Of a stretch of DNA of 64,000 bases, positions 42,887 to 51,279 are shown piece after piece. This DNA comes from Bacteroides sp. (lineage in GTDB: Bacteria; Bacteroidota; Bacteroidia; Bacteroidales; Bacteroidaceae): contig NZ_JAQVBV010000005.1 in assembly GCF_028690125.1 (NCBI RefSeq), forward strand, positions 152,901 through 216,900. Direction: 5' to 3'. The position numbers and the translations under genes were made by a program. The stretch's first letter is position 1; the number at the start of each line of letters is the position of its first letter. The notes under the pieces are model-generated. The model searched no databases. It saw nothing but the letters and a program-made list of their open reading frames with translations, and was not told the origin of the DNA.

Positions 42887-44211
42887 AATTCTTGGATGGT
42901 AGTTATCATATGATCAAGCATCTCGACAGTCATACCCGGATAAACTCCGATCCAAAGGGTATTATTCATTATAAAGTCAGTTCCTTTCAATTCACCAATA
43001 ACACGATAACCCTCGCCCGTGGAACGCATCTCATCGAAAGCTGGATGTTTCAAAAGATTGCCGGCAAAGAGATTACGGGTTTGAATTTTCTTATTTTCCA
43101 AATATTGAGAAAGCTCATTACGTGTAAAACCGGCATCTTCTTTCACTGAGATTAAGAAACCAAACCAACTTGGATTGGAATTCTTCTGAGGTTCAGGTAA
43201 AATGATTCCTTCAGTTCTTGCTAGCCCTTTTTTCAAATACGCAAAGTTTGATCTGCGAGACTCAACTATAAAATCTAACTTTTCTAGTTGGGCACAGCCT
43301 ATTGCAGCTTGCATATCAGTAACTTTCAAATTATATCCGAAATGGGAATAGACATACTTATGATCGTAACCCAAAGGTAGTTCACCAAATTGCTTGCTGA
43401 AACGAAATTTACAGGTGTTATCTACACCACCCATACACCAGCAGTCACGTCCCCAATCACGAAAAGAATTAATAAGTTTATGTAATAATGGATCGTCAGT
43501 ATAGACTGCACCGCCTTCGCCCATTGTCATGTGATGGGGGGGATAGAAACTGCTGGTACCAATATGTCCGATTGTTCCGGTCTTCTTTTCCACTCCATCT
43601 ATTATATATGTTGAACCCAAAGCGTCACAATTATCTTCAACCAGCCAAAGATGGTGGTCATCACAAAAGGTCCTGACAGCTTGTAAATCAAAAGGATTAC
43701 CTAATGAATGTGCAATCATAACAGCTTTAGTCTTAGATGACAAGGCTGCCTCAAGTTGAGTTACATCAATATTATATTCAGGTATAGTTACGTCTACGAA
43801 AACCGGAATAGCACCATATTGAATACAAGGAGTAACTGTAGTTGGAAAACCACAAGCTACTGTAATTACTTCATCACCACGTTTTATTCTTCTTTCTCCC
43901 AATTGAGGAGAAGTTAAAGCCATGAAAGCTAAAAGATTGGCAGAAGAACCGGAATTAGTCAGAGAACAGTATTTCACCCCTAACCATCCGGCAAAATGTG
44001 TTTCAAATTTACGAGCCCAAGGACCAGCAGTTAGCCAAAAATCAAGAGAGGAATCTACCAGATTGACTAATTCATGATCGTTGTAATAGCGACCTCCATA
44101 ATTAACAAAACTTTTACCCGGTTCAAAATTCTTCTTTTGTGCATGTACCTCCTGATAATATTCTTTTGTTAATTCAAGTATTTGTTGTTTTAGTTTTTCT
44201 TTTTTTGACAT
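42874..44211 (-). CDS. rfbH: CDP-4-keto-6-deoxyglucose 3-dehydrase (RfbH)
   Basis: 445 residues of the PLP aminotransferase fold. In the cofactor motif SSFYPPHHMTMGEGGAVY a His stands where aminotransferases have Lys, diagnostic for RfbH/E1 dehydrases. CWCMGGVDNTCKF supplies Cys ligands for the [2Fe-2S] cluster. It removes the C3 hydroxyl with electrons from a reductase partner (RfbI/E3). No RfbI-like gene is present in the operon. The stop is one base from the next upstream gene boundary. Confidence 0.95.
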   Translation of the reverse strand: MSKKEKLKQQILELTKEYYQEVHAQKKNFEPGKSFVNYGGRYYNDHELVNLVDSSLDFWLTAGPWARKFETHFAGWLGVKYCSLTNSGSSANLLAFMALTSPQLGERRIKRGDEVITVACGFPTTVTPCIQYGAIPVFVDVTIPEYNIDVTQLEAALSSKTKAVMIAHSLGNPFDLQAVRTFCDDHHLWLVEDNCDALGSTYIIDGVEKKTGTIGHIGTSSFYPPHHMTMGEGGAVYTDDPLLHKLINSFRDWGRDCWCMGGVDNTCKFRFSKQFGELPLGYDHKYVYSHFGYNLKVTDMQAAIGCAQLEKLDFIVESRRSNFAYLKKGLARTEGIILPEPQKNSNPSWFGFLISVKEDAGFTRNELSQYLENKKIQTRNLFAGNLLKHPAFDEMRSTGEGYRVIGELKGTDFIMNNTLWIGVYPGMTVEMLDHMITTIQEFCTK

Positions 44212-44212
44212 A

Positions 44213-45346
44213 TCATTTTCTTTTTATTTCATATTTTAAACTTGCCCAGACTTTTCGTCCTATCAACAGCCACCCCATTGTGCATATAACAGACAGGACA
44301 GAAAACAGTAAGATATAAATTTTCATCCCTACTCCTGAAGGTTGCAGAGGAATAACAGCCGGTTCTACTACAGCAAATACCGGCTTTTCTTCCTGTACTT
44401 TCGCTCGACCAACTTGTAGCTGATTAGCTACTTGACTATATACCTGATAGGCCAAACTCATATCACTCTGTAAGCGTTCTTGTTCAGCACGAACACTTTG
44501 CAAAATCAAATTATCATGTGCATCCACATAATTTGCATATTTCTTTTGAGCTGTATAATATTCCTGTTGTCGTTCCTTAAATAACTTTTCCAGATAAGCA
44601 CAGTCCTCTTTTGCCTTAGATATACGATAAGCGATAATACATTCTTGTAACTTATTAACAATAGAGTCTGCGACGATCGCAGCAACTTTGGGATTCTGCA
44701 AAGTAATGGTAACATTTGTTATTGCCGTCTTATTGTCCACTTTTACAGCTATGCTTTTACGAAGAATCTCTATTTTAGTACTTTGCTCTTTAGTTAGTTC
44801 AATAGTACCTTGTTCTTCTCCTTTGGAATTCTTTATATCCTCATCAGTGAAAATAGATTTTATACCATTAGTAATCAGATTGGGAAGACCTATCACATAG
44901 CTCCACCAAGGAACTGATTGTTCATCCAAATAAGTATTTAAATCCATTGACGTATTAACGTTCATTGTTGGAATATTTATAGCCAATAGTTTAAGCAAAA
45001 ATGGAGTAGAAGAGACAATATCAGACGAGAGGAAAGCATTTAACGCATCAGTAGCATCGCCTCCGGAAGTAGGACTTCCTAAAAAAGAAGCATCCAATCC
45101 GGCAAGACCGTTATTCCCCTTATTTCTACCCATTTCCGGAGAGAGCATGACATTGACTGTATATAGTTTGGGAATACTCAAAGCAATAATAACACCAATC
45201 AACAATCCAACTCCTGCAGCCTTATATAATGTCTTACGAATGAAAATAATCTTACGGAGGATTTCCATCAAATCAATTTCGAACTCGTCATGTTGTTTTT
45301 TCCTAGATTCCGTAAGTGAAGTTTTATCCAACTGTTGTTCTGGCAT
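44213..45346 (-). CDS. Wzz-like chain-length determinant protein without kinase domain
   Basis: 377 residues: two membrane helices (about 43-60 AAGVGLLIGVIIALSIP and about 345-365 IYILLFSVLSVICTMGWLLI) flank a large periplasmic coiled-coil domain with ILVQ-rich segments (IEILRKSIAVKVDNKTAITN, SIVNKLQECIIAYRISKAKE). The Pro-rich EPAVIPLQPSGVG before the second helix is the family hallmark. It controls capsule chain length with Wza and Wzy. No C-terminal tyrosine kinase, unlike E. coli Wzc. Confidence 0.9.
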   Translation of the reverse strand: MPEQQLDKTSLTESRKKQHDEFEIDLMEILRKIIFIRKTLYKAAGVGLLIGVIIALSIPKLYTVNVMLSPEMGRNKGNNGLAGLDASFLGSPTSGGDATDALNAFLSSDIVSSTPFLLKLLAINIPTMNVNTSMDLNTYLDEQSVPWWSYVIGLPNLITNGIKSIFTDEDIKNSKGEEQGTIELTKEQSTKIEILRKSIAVKVDNKTAITNVTITLQNPKVAAIVADSIVNKLQECIIAYRISKAKEDCAYLEKLFKERQQEYYTAQKKYANYVDAHDNLILQSVRAEQERLQSDMSLAYQVYSQVANQLQVGRAKVQEEKPVFAVVEPAVIPLQPSGVGMKIYILLFSVLSVICTMGWLLIGRKVWASLKYEIKRK

Positions 45347-45353
45347 AACAATA

Positions 45354-47768
45354 TTATTTCTTTATTAGATTAGCAACAGAAGCAATCATCAAACCAAGTG
45401 TGCTGAATGAAGTAGCATACGCTAAAATATTACTGACATTATTACGCTTCTTAGATTTACTTGGCACTATGATCTCACAACCGGGCTCTATCTGTTTCCT
45501 ACCATTCCCCTTTACTCTCGTTACTTGACCATTCATATAAATAATGAACTTCTTACTCTTCTTCGCATTGTCAGAATAACCACCGGACTGATTCAGATAG
45601 TAATCAATGTCTTTTCCTTCTAAATATGATACTGTATTTGGAACCATAACAGCACCATCAATAGCTACCGTATTTGTATTCTTAGGAATAGAGATCACGT
45701 CTCCTTCGCGCAAAACCATATTAGCACTACTTGTAGGATTACGAAGAGCTTTCTCCAAATCAATACCTACAGTAAAAGTATTTTCAACCTCAATGCCTAA
45801 AGAATCTATCATAGCTTCTCCCAACTGACGACGCATCAAACGAATCACATCTTCCATACGTTTTTTCTCACTCGAATTGGCGACACGGGTTAATTTAGCA
45901 CCACGTAGATATGCATAATTTGTGGTTCCTCCGGCTTTGTTTACTAAATCGGAAAGACGCTCTTCTTTATTCGTCAGGGCATAAGTGCCGCCAAAAAGGA
46001 TTTCTCCTCTAACATAAACATTCTGTTGAGCCTGATATCCCGGACTACGACGCACATAGACTTCATCATAAGATTGAAGAATAAAGCCCGGCTGACCATC
46101 TATGATAAAGCCATCCTTTAAAGAGAAAGAAAACATTTGACCGATGGTGTCATTATCAATTGTACTATGAGAATTCTTGATTCGTCTTGTTACATCAACA
46201 CGGACAGTAGAAGCCGCTTCACGTAAACCACCTGCCTGAATTATCAAGTCTTCCAAAGTCATGTTATCAGCGTAAGGATAGGAATCAGGTTTTGCAACTT
46301 CGCCATGAACTGTGATATAACCTCTGTCTGCCAAATCATGAATGCTGGGAATATAAAGGATATCGTTTTTCATCAAAGCAATATTGGGAGCAGTACCATT
46401 CATGATAGGTTTGATATCAATTGGAAGAACCTCTGTTGTTAAGTCTTCGCGCTGCCGATAAAGAACAGAGCGATTCAGGAAAGCGTCTCCGGTCAAACCT
46501 TGGGCTTCATTGACTAATTCACGGACTGTATTAAGTTTACCACTTAATTCATAGATTCCCGGGCGATATACGGCACCACGAATTTCTAATTTATTAGTAA
46601 AACGATTTAGAATAGCTTCGGCGGTTACAACATCACCGTTGCGCATCTGGTAGATGCTATAATCTATATCTTTCACTGTATTCACTTCATATTCCTCTCC
46701 GTTCTGGCGAACGACACGTAAAGAACGGGTATATGCATCTGAATCAAAACCAGCGGCATACTTTATCAAGGTAGAAAGTGATTCGTCTTTTTTCATTTCA
46801 AAACGCATAGGTCGTTTTACCTTACCACTAATCTTTACCAGGACTTCATAGGAAGGAACAATAACAACATCTCCCTCCTGTAAACGAATGTCATCCTGAG
46901 CATTGCCTTTCATGATAAACTCATAAACATCGATAGTAGCAAGTTTTTTTCCGTTTCTTACTAATTGGACATTACGCAAACTACCGATATCACTCACACC
47001 ACCGGCACGATAAAGAGCGTGGAAGACTGTAGAGAAAGAAGAAAGGGCATAAGTGCCAGGCTGAATGACATCACCCATCACATTGATCTGAATAGTACGG
47101 ATATTGCCTAAAGTCAAACGAATATCTGAACTAGGTTCAGTGGCATTATTTAAACCATTATAGATCTTATTAAGAGACTTTTTGAGATAATCATTTGCTT
47201 CGGAAACAGTCATTCCACTCAAATAAACCGGACCGATCTTTTGAATATTAATAGCACCATCAGGAGATATTCGCTGACGGATAGTATTCTGGCTGGCTCC
47301 CCAAATATCAATGATTAATTCATCACCGGGGCCCAAACGATAATTAGCCGGAGTAGCAAGATTCACACTGGGCTCGAAAGTAAGATTCTTAGTATTAAAA
47401 ATATTTCTGCCGAATACTTGATCTTCACGAGCTAAATCCTGGGTAGTAGGCTGATCTTCTAACATGTCAGAAGTATTTTCCTTCATCTCTTCACGCAAAC
47501 GGGATTCATTAACATCTGTGCCTGTAGAATTCGAAGTGTTTACATTATTCTGACGTTCATACAATTCCTTTACGCGCGTAGCCTGTTCTTTAGTCACACC
47601 TTTACGGGCTAATTCAGCAGCCATTTCTTTTTGTTCTTTGCCTTGTTTGATGCCTTCTTTTACGTATTCTAATACTTGTTGATCACTCATGACTTGAGCC
47701 ATTAGTGAAGTAGTACTTCCCAACAGCAAAACAAATAGAACTACATTAAATAGTTTTTGTACTTTCAT
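45354..47768 (-). CDS. Wza-like polysaccharide export outer-membrane protein, multi-SLBB
   Basis: 804 residues with a signal peptide (cleavage near LMAQ) and an N-terminal coiled region (QGKEQKEMAAELARKGVTKE). The Poly_export motif YRLGPGDELIIDIWGASQ (about 141-158) is followed by repeated SLBB domains, recognisable by GDVIQPGTYALS, GAVYRPGIYELSG, GEVAKPDSYPYA, GEILFGGTYALT and GAVMVPNTVSYL. It ends in a hydrophobic helix and a Lys-rich tail. It forms the outer-membrane exit channel. About twice the length of E. coli Wza, as is usual in Bacteroidetes. Confidence 0.93.
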   Translation of the reverse strand: MKVQKLFNVVLFVLLLGSTTSLMAQVMSDQQVLEYVKEGIKQGKEQKEMAAELARKGVTKEQATRVKELYERQNNVNTSNSTGTDVNESRLREEMKENTSDMLEDQPTTQDLAREDQVFGRNIFNTKNLTFEPSVNLATPANYRLGPGDELIIDIWGASQNTIRQRISPDGAINIQKIGPVYLSGMTVSEANDYLKKSLNKIYNGLNNATEPSSDIRLTLGNIRTIQINVMGDVIQPGTYALSSFSTVFHALYRAGGVSDIGSLRNVQLVRNGKKLATIDVYEFIMKGNAQDDIRLQEGDVVIVPSYEVLVKISGKVKRPMRFEMKKDESLSTLIKYAAGFDSDAYTRSLRVVRQNGEEYEVNTVKDIDYSIYQMRNGDVVTAEAILNRFTNKLEIRGAVYRPGIYELSGKLNTVRELVNEAQGLTGDAFLNRSVLYRQREDLTTEVLPIDIKPIMNGTAPNIALMKNDILYIPSIHDLADRGYITVHGEVAKPDSYPYADNMTLEDLIIQAGGLREAASTVRVDVTRRIKNSHSTIDNDTIGQMFSFSLKDGFIIDGQPGFILQSYDEVYVRRSPGYQAQQNVYVRGEILFGGTYALTNKEERLSDLVNKAGGTTNYAYLRGAKLTRVANSSEKKRMEDVIRLMRRQLGEAMIDSLGIEVENTFTVGIDLEKALRNPTSSANMVLREGDVISIPKNTNTVAIDGAVMVPNTVSYLEGKDIDYYLNQSGGYSDNAKKSKKFIIYMNGQVTRVKGNGRKQIEPGCEIIVPSKSKKRNNVSNILAYATSFSTLGLMIASVANLIKK

Positions 47769-47775
47769 CTATTAT

Positions 47776-48153
47776 TCAGAAATTATCAATAGTTTTAAAC
47801 GATCCTGTCAATTCTTGGCAAACGGTGAGTAACCGTTCTTTTAAGGGAGAAGCAGAGAGAGTTTGGAGGATGCTACGGGAACGAACAAGGATATTATGTT
47901 TCTTTGATTCGTCTTCCAGACTGGCATACATAGAGACACTGTATCCCAACAATAGAGCTAAACACAAAACAGCATCCTGTTCTAATGTAATACCTCGACG
48001 AGGATATAATTCATTGATTTGATGGTAGATCGTATGATTCAATTCAGAAAAGTCATCGCTATACACATCGCTCATATCACTCCCAACAGGTAGCAATCGA
48101 TGAACAGAACTTAATAGATTCTCTATTTTTATTTGTAAAACGGCAGTATCCAT
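47776..48153 (-). CDS. upxZ: UpxZ-type capsule transcription inhibitor
   Basis: 125 residues, mostly helical, without catalytic motif: LQIKIENLLSSVHRLLPVG, LNHTIYHQINELYPRRGI, DAVLCLALLLGYSVSMYAS and LKERLLTVCQELTGSF. Size, helical content and position directly after upxY identify it as UpxZ. In B. fragilis UpxZ proteins block the UpxY antiterminators of other capsule loci, so one capsule dominates. It starts 3 bases after upxY. Similarity is judged from context as much as from sequence. Confidence 0.88.
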   Translation of the reverse strand: MDTAVLQIKIENLLSSVHRLLPVGSDMSDVYSDDFSELNHTIYHQINELYPRRGITLEQDAVLCLALLLGYSVSMYASLEDESKKHNILVRSRSILQTLSASPLKERLLTVCQELTGSFKTIDNF

Positions 48154-48156
48154 CCT

Positions 48157-48738
48157 TTAAACAACACGAGCTTTGATCGATTCTACATATCCGATAGGCA
48201 TATCGACACAGGCACAGCCAAGCATATTCAGCCGAACGGCTATTTTACTCTTACCATCCATGGTGACAAGCTCACCGATAAGCCCTGACAAGGGACCTTT
48301 AATCACGCGGACTTCTTCGCCACGGGACAAAGGAGTACTGTTCATATGAACTGACTCTTCTGAATAATCGAGCATAAAGCGGAAACGTGCCATTTGATCA
48401 TCAGGAATTACGGTCGGACTACTTTCACCACGCATAACCATATAACGACTAACTGTTGAAAGAGTCAAAACTTCCATACGCTCTTTAGGTGTGGCATAAA
48501 CGAAAACCATCATTGGAAGAAGAACTGATTCAACCTTTTTACGACGGTCACTCCACTGATGTACTTCTTGTTGAACAGGAATAAAACTGTCAATCCCCAT
48601 TTTACCTAAACGCTCGGCGACTTTCTTCTCGTGGTGCATACGAACCAACGCAACGTACCAGCGTTTAGGGTGTGCTACGCCTTCCCCTGTCCCATAAATA
48701 GGCCCAGCAATTAATGTTTTCTTTTCTAGTGAAATCAT
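48157..48738 (-). CDS. upxY: UpxY-type NusG-like antitermination factor
   Basis: 193 residues. A NusG N-terminal domain (KRWYVALVRMHHEKKVAERL about 25-44, then SFIPVQQEVHQWSDRRKKVE and VLLPMMVFVYATP) precedes a KOW motif (SRGEEVRVIKGPLSGLIGEL, about 138-157). It binds RNA polymerase early in the operon and prevents premature termination in the long leader and operon; each Bacteroides capsule locus has its own. First gene of the operon, about 50 bases after the predicted transcription start in the invertible segment. Confidence 0.94.
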   Translation of the reverse strand: MISLEKKTLIAGPIYGTGEGVAHPKRWYVALVRMHHEKKVAERLGKMGIDSFIPVQQEVHQWSDRRKKVESVLLPMMVFVYATPKERMEVLTLSTVSRYMVMRGESSPTVIPDDQMARFRFMLDYSEESVHMNSTPLSRGEEVRVIKGPLSGLIGELVTMDGKSKIAVRLNMLGCACVDMPIGYVESIKARVV

Positions 48739-48761
48739 GTTTTTTTACCCCATATTTATCT

Positions 48762-48778
48762 GTTACTTCTTAGGTAAC
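48762..48778 (+). repeat. Left 17-bp inverted repeat of the capsule promoter segment
   Basis: GTTACTTCTTAGGTAAC, the exact reverse complement of 49034-49050. It is itself a dyad (GTTAC, 7-base centre, GTAAC), the form expected for a tyrosine recombinase core site with two arm-binding pentamers around a 7-base crossover region. Located 24 bases upstream of the upxY start codon. Confidence 0.9.
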
Positions 48779-49033
48779 GGATATGAATTCGACGCAAAGA
48801 TAGACAAAATAGTAAATATATAGCAAATAAAAATCTATTTTTTTTCTTATTCTCTTTCATATAGGGCAAAAATATATTCGGACATGAAATAATCTTATAT
48901 TCATGTTCAAATCTTATATACCTTGTTTTCAAAAGAATACTCTCCTTCGCTAAAGATGAATACACTTCTATTGCTGTATTTGTCGAGGTTTTTTCCTTTT
49001 TTCATTTAGTCCGTTGTAGACTTTGTATTTCCT
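48779..49033. promoter_or_regulatory. Predicted invertible capsule promoter segment (255 bp between repeats)
   Basis: The segment between the two 17-bp repeats has no convincing gene. On the minus strand it carries TTTG (48824-48827) and TATCTTTG (48795-48802), 21 bases apart, a full match to the Bacteroides promoter consensus, aimed at upxY with a start near 48788. Flipping between the repeats would turn the promoter towards the recombinase gene's 3' end and silence the capsule. A recombinase gene lies immediately outside. Several B. thetaiotaomicron capsule loci are known to use such invertible promoters; that this one flips is inferred. Confidence 0.82.
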
Positions 49034-49050
49034 GTTACCTAAGAAGTAAC
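49034..49050 (-). repeat. Right 17-bp inverted repeat of the capsule promoter segment
   Basis: GTTACCTAAGAAGTAAC, perfect reverse complement of 48762-48778. It lies 40 bases past the stop codon of the tyrosine recombinase gene, so inversion would not touch any gene. Confidence 0.9.
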
Positions 49051-49090
49051 GCACGTACAATACTATTATATATCAGATAATTAAGTTTAT

Positions 49091-50035
49091 TCACTTAGTC
49101 ACAAAACAATTTTTAACGTAAACTAAATTCATTCTATTCACTTCTGTACGTTCTTTCAATTCAAAGCCTTTCAAATAGATTTGTGTTGTTTTGATAGAGG
49201 TATGGCCCAATGATTCACTAATCATTTCAATAGGAACGCCACGATATTTAGCAGTAGTAGCCCATGAATGACGAAGTGTATAAGAAGTAACGGGAGACTT
49301 CAAATGTAACGCCTTTGCCAAGCCTTTCAAACGATTATTAAAATTTCGAAGAGCAGATTGATATTCCCGGTATAAACGTTCATCTTTTCTTTTCTTATCC
49401 CCACGAAGAATGTAAAACAAATAATCCGGACAACCCGGCTGTGGTGCCATTCGGTTACGTAGATTATAGATCATTTCTTTAGCAGTATCCAGGACTTCCA
49501 CACACATAGGAGTCTTAGTTTTAATACGATTATAGTGAAGTATATTTTGTTCTAAAGCTGATTTCTCCAAATGAGCAAAATCGGCAAAAGACATTCCACA
49601 AAACTGAAACATAAGAGCGGCAATTGTTTGGGTATGACGTAAACGCTCCGACTGAAGATTTGTATATAAAAGCTTGTGCAACTCGGCAACAGGCAATGCT
49701 TTTTTCTGCCGAATATCCACTCCGGTATAAACTTCCCGAAACAGGCGGGGAATATAAGGTGCATTTCCCTGTTCTACCCCCCGATTGTAAATACTACGAA
49801 GCATACGCATATAAGTAGAGACCGTATTGAGTTTCAAACCACGTTCATAAAGGTACTGCCCATAACCTCGCAAACGTTCCCGATTTACCCAACTAAAAGA
49901 CACAACAGAAGTTCCACAAAAAATAGCAAAAGACTTGAGCGCATTCTCATAGATATGCGCTGTAGCATAACGTCCTTCTTTTCTTAAGCACTCAATATAA
50001 TTAAGTGCACATGCAGTAAATCCATCTTTTTTCAT
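49091..50035 (-). CDS. Tyrosine recombinase, likely invertase of the capsule promoter
   Basis: 314 residues: an N-terminal SAM-like DNA-binding domain (about 8-95, ICGTSVVSFSWVNRERLRGY region) and a catalytic domain. Visible residues include Arg in RLRHTQTIAALMFQFCGMSF, the SYTLRHSWATTAKYRGVPIE box (Arg, and Ser-Tyr where many have His), LGHTSIKTTQIYL with His and the nucleophile Tyr. This variant box is usual in Bacteroides invertases. It is adjacent to, and outside, a pair of inverted recombinase-type sites, so acting on them in cis is the simplest role. No mobile-element cargo, tRNA or attachment site surrounds it. Confidence 0.88.
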   Translation of the reverse strand: MKKDGFTACALNYIECLRKEGRYATAHIYENALKSFAIFCGTSVVSFSWVNRERLRGYGQYLYERGLKLNTVSTYMRMLRSIYNRGVEQGNAPYIPRLFREVYTGVDIRQKKALPVAELHKLLYTNLQSERLRHTQTIAALMFQFCGMSFADFAHLEKSALEQNILHYNRIKTKTPMCVEVLDTAKEMIYNLRNRMAPQPGCPDYLFYILRGDKKRKDERLYREYQSALRNFNNRLKGLAKALHLKSPVTSYTLRHSWATTAKYRGVPIEMISESLGHTSIKTTQIYLKGFELKERTEVNRMNLVYVKNCFVTK

Positions 50036-50151
50036 AATTCATTTCTTGTATTAAAGTTTAATTCTAGCAAAATAATACATGAAACAGAACAGATTTACAC
50101 TTTGAATGATTTAAATTTTTCCCATCTTATGAAAATCTTAACTACTTATCA

Positions 50152-51279
50152 CTAAAAAGTAATAGTAGAGGTACTTCCCCATTGTATAGATGTTTGATCT
50201 TTCGTATTCCACAGGCATTCACGGGCTGTCAGCAAACGTTTGTCTAAATCCATAGTCACTACTATAAAAGACAATTTCCGTTCATCATCTGACGAATATT
50301 CTCCTTTCATGGGAGAATCAACGCGGAAAACAGGCAAAGATATCGTACTGTTCACACCATGCCAAGTATAAAACTCATTATAGTTCTTATCACCGTGAAA
50401 ATAAGCTTTAATCATGGGACGGGAATAAATAAACTGTTCCAGCTTCTCCCAATTCTTTTTTGCTTCTTTCTTCACATCAGTAACCAGACACGTATCCACC
50501 AGAAGATTTTGGAATTTATCTACGGAGTTAATAGTGTGTTTGCCGTTAGGGTTCGTAAAATGTTTGGTTTCGGCAATGGGAGGATCATGAGTGAACAAAA
50601 TGACCGGTGTAACGGAATCTGTCCCAATTTCCTGATCGAACCATTGACGTATCCGTGCATCAGGCCACATTCCCATAAAGGCAAAACGTACACCATCCTG
50701 AACAAACGAATAATGTACTTTATCCGTTTGGTAATTAAATGTTTCGGCTGTACGTGATACTGTCGGCTTCATCATCCGGTTAAAAATTCCTGCTGCACTT
50801 GCAGCATCTTTTTCGGGAGACAGAGGTTTTGGATAGCCGATAGCATTGGATATATCATGATTACCCGGTACAAGATACAAAGGTACACTGATAGATGAAT
50901 CCCAATCATTACAGAATTGCGTCCATGAAGTAGTAGCAGACTGAACTCCGTCTTCCATGCGATTGGCAATGTCACCAGTGCATACAACAAAATCAGGGGA
51001 ACCAAATTTCAACCCGGCTCCTACTCCATTATCCTCAGGCAATGGAGTTTCCGGTAACAACTTGAAGGTTTCCAACATAGCACGGCTAACTTCATCACTG
51101 CCCGCTTCCTTACCACGAAATTCGCGTTCAAGACCGTAATGAACGTCTGAGCAATATATAAAACGAAGGATTCTTCCTTCGTCTGCACCCACGCTAGTGC
51201 AGCTCAAAAGAAGAATACCTACAAATAAAAGAAGTATTATTTTTCTCATCCTATCTATTTTACCATATAATTTCTTCAC
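50152..51279 (-). CDS. Calcineurin-like metallophosphoesterase lipoprotein
   Basis: 375 residues with a lipobox (VGILLLSCTS). Metal-site motifs occur in order: FIYCSDVHYG (DxH), FVVCTGDIANRMED (GD), YLVPGNHDIS (GNHD), VILFTHDPPI and KAYFHGDKNY (late His). It probably acts in the periplasm or at the outer membrane on a phosphomono- or diester. Its start overlaps the lamin-tail gene by 20 bases, so a three-gene operon porin, lamin-tail, phosphoesterase is likely. A further in-frame Met (residue 11, MRKIILLLFVG) is the better signal-peptide start. Confidence 0.87.
   Translation of the reverse strand: MKKLYGKIDRMRKIILLLFVGILLLSCTSVGADEGRILRFIYCSDVHYGLEREFRGKEAGSDEVSRAMLETFKLLPETPLPEDNGVGAGLKFGSPDFVVCTGDIANRMEDGVQSATTSWTQFCNDWDSSISVPLYLVPGNHDISNAIGYPKPLSPEKDAASAAGIFNRMMKPTVSRTAETFNYQTDKVHYSFVQDGVRFAFMGMWPDARIRQWFDQEIGTDSVTPVILFTHDPPIAETKHFTNPNGKHTINSVDKFQNLLVDTCLVTDVKKEAKKNWEKLEQFIYSRPMIKAYFHGDKNYNEFYTWHGVNSTISLPVFRVDSPMKGEYSSDDERKLSFIVVTMDLDKRLLTARECLWNTKDQTSIQWGSTSTITF

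Noticed and set aside
48756..48965. 69-codon minus-strand frame inside the promoter segment
   Set aside because: It spans the repeat and the promoter, is rich in Lys/Ile from AT-rich DNA and has no family features.
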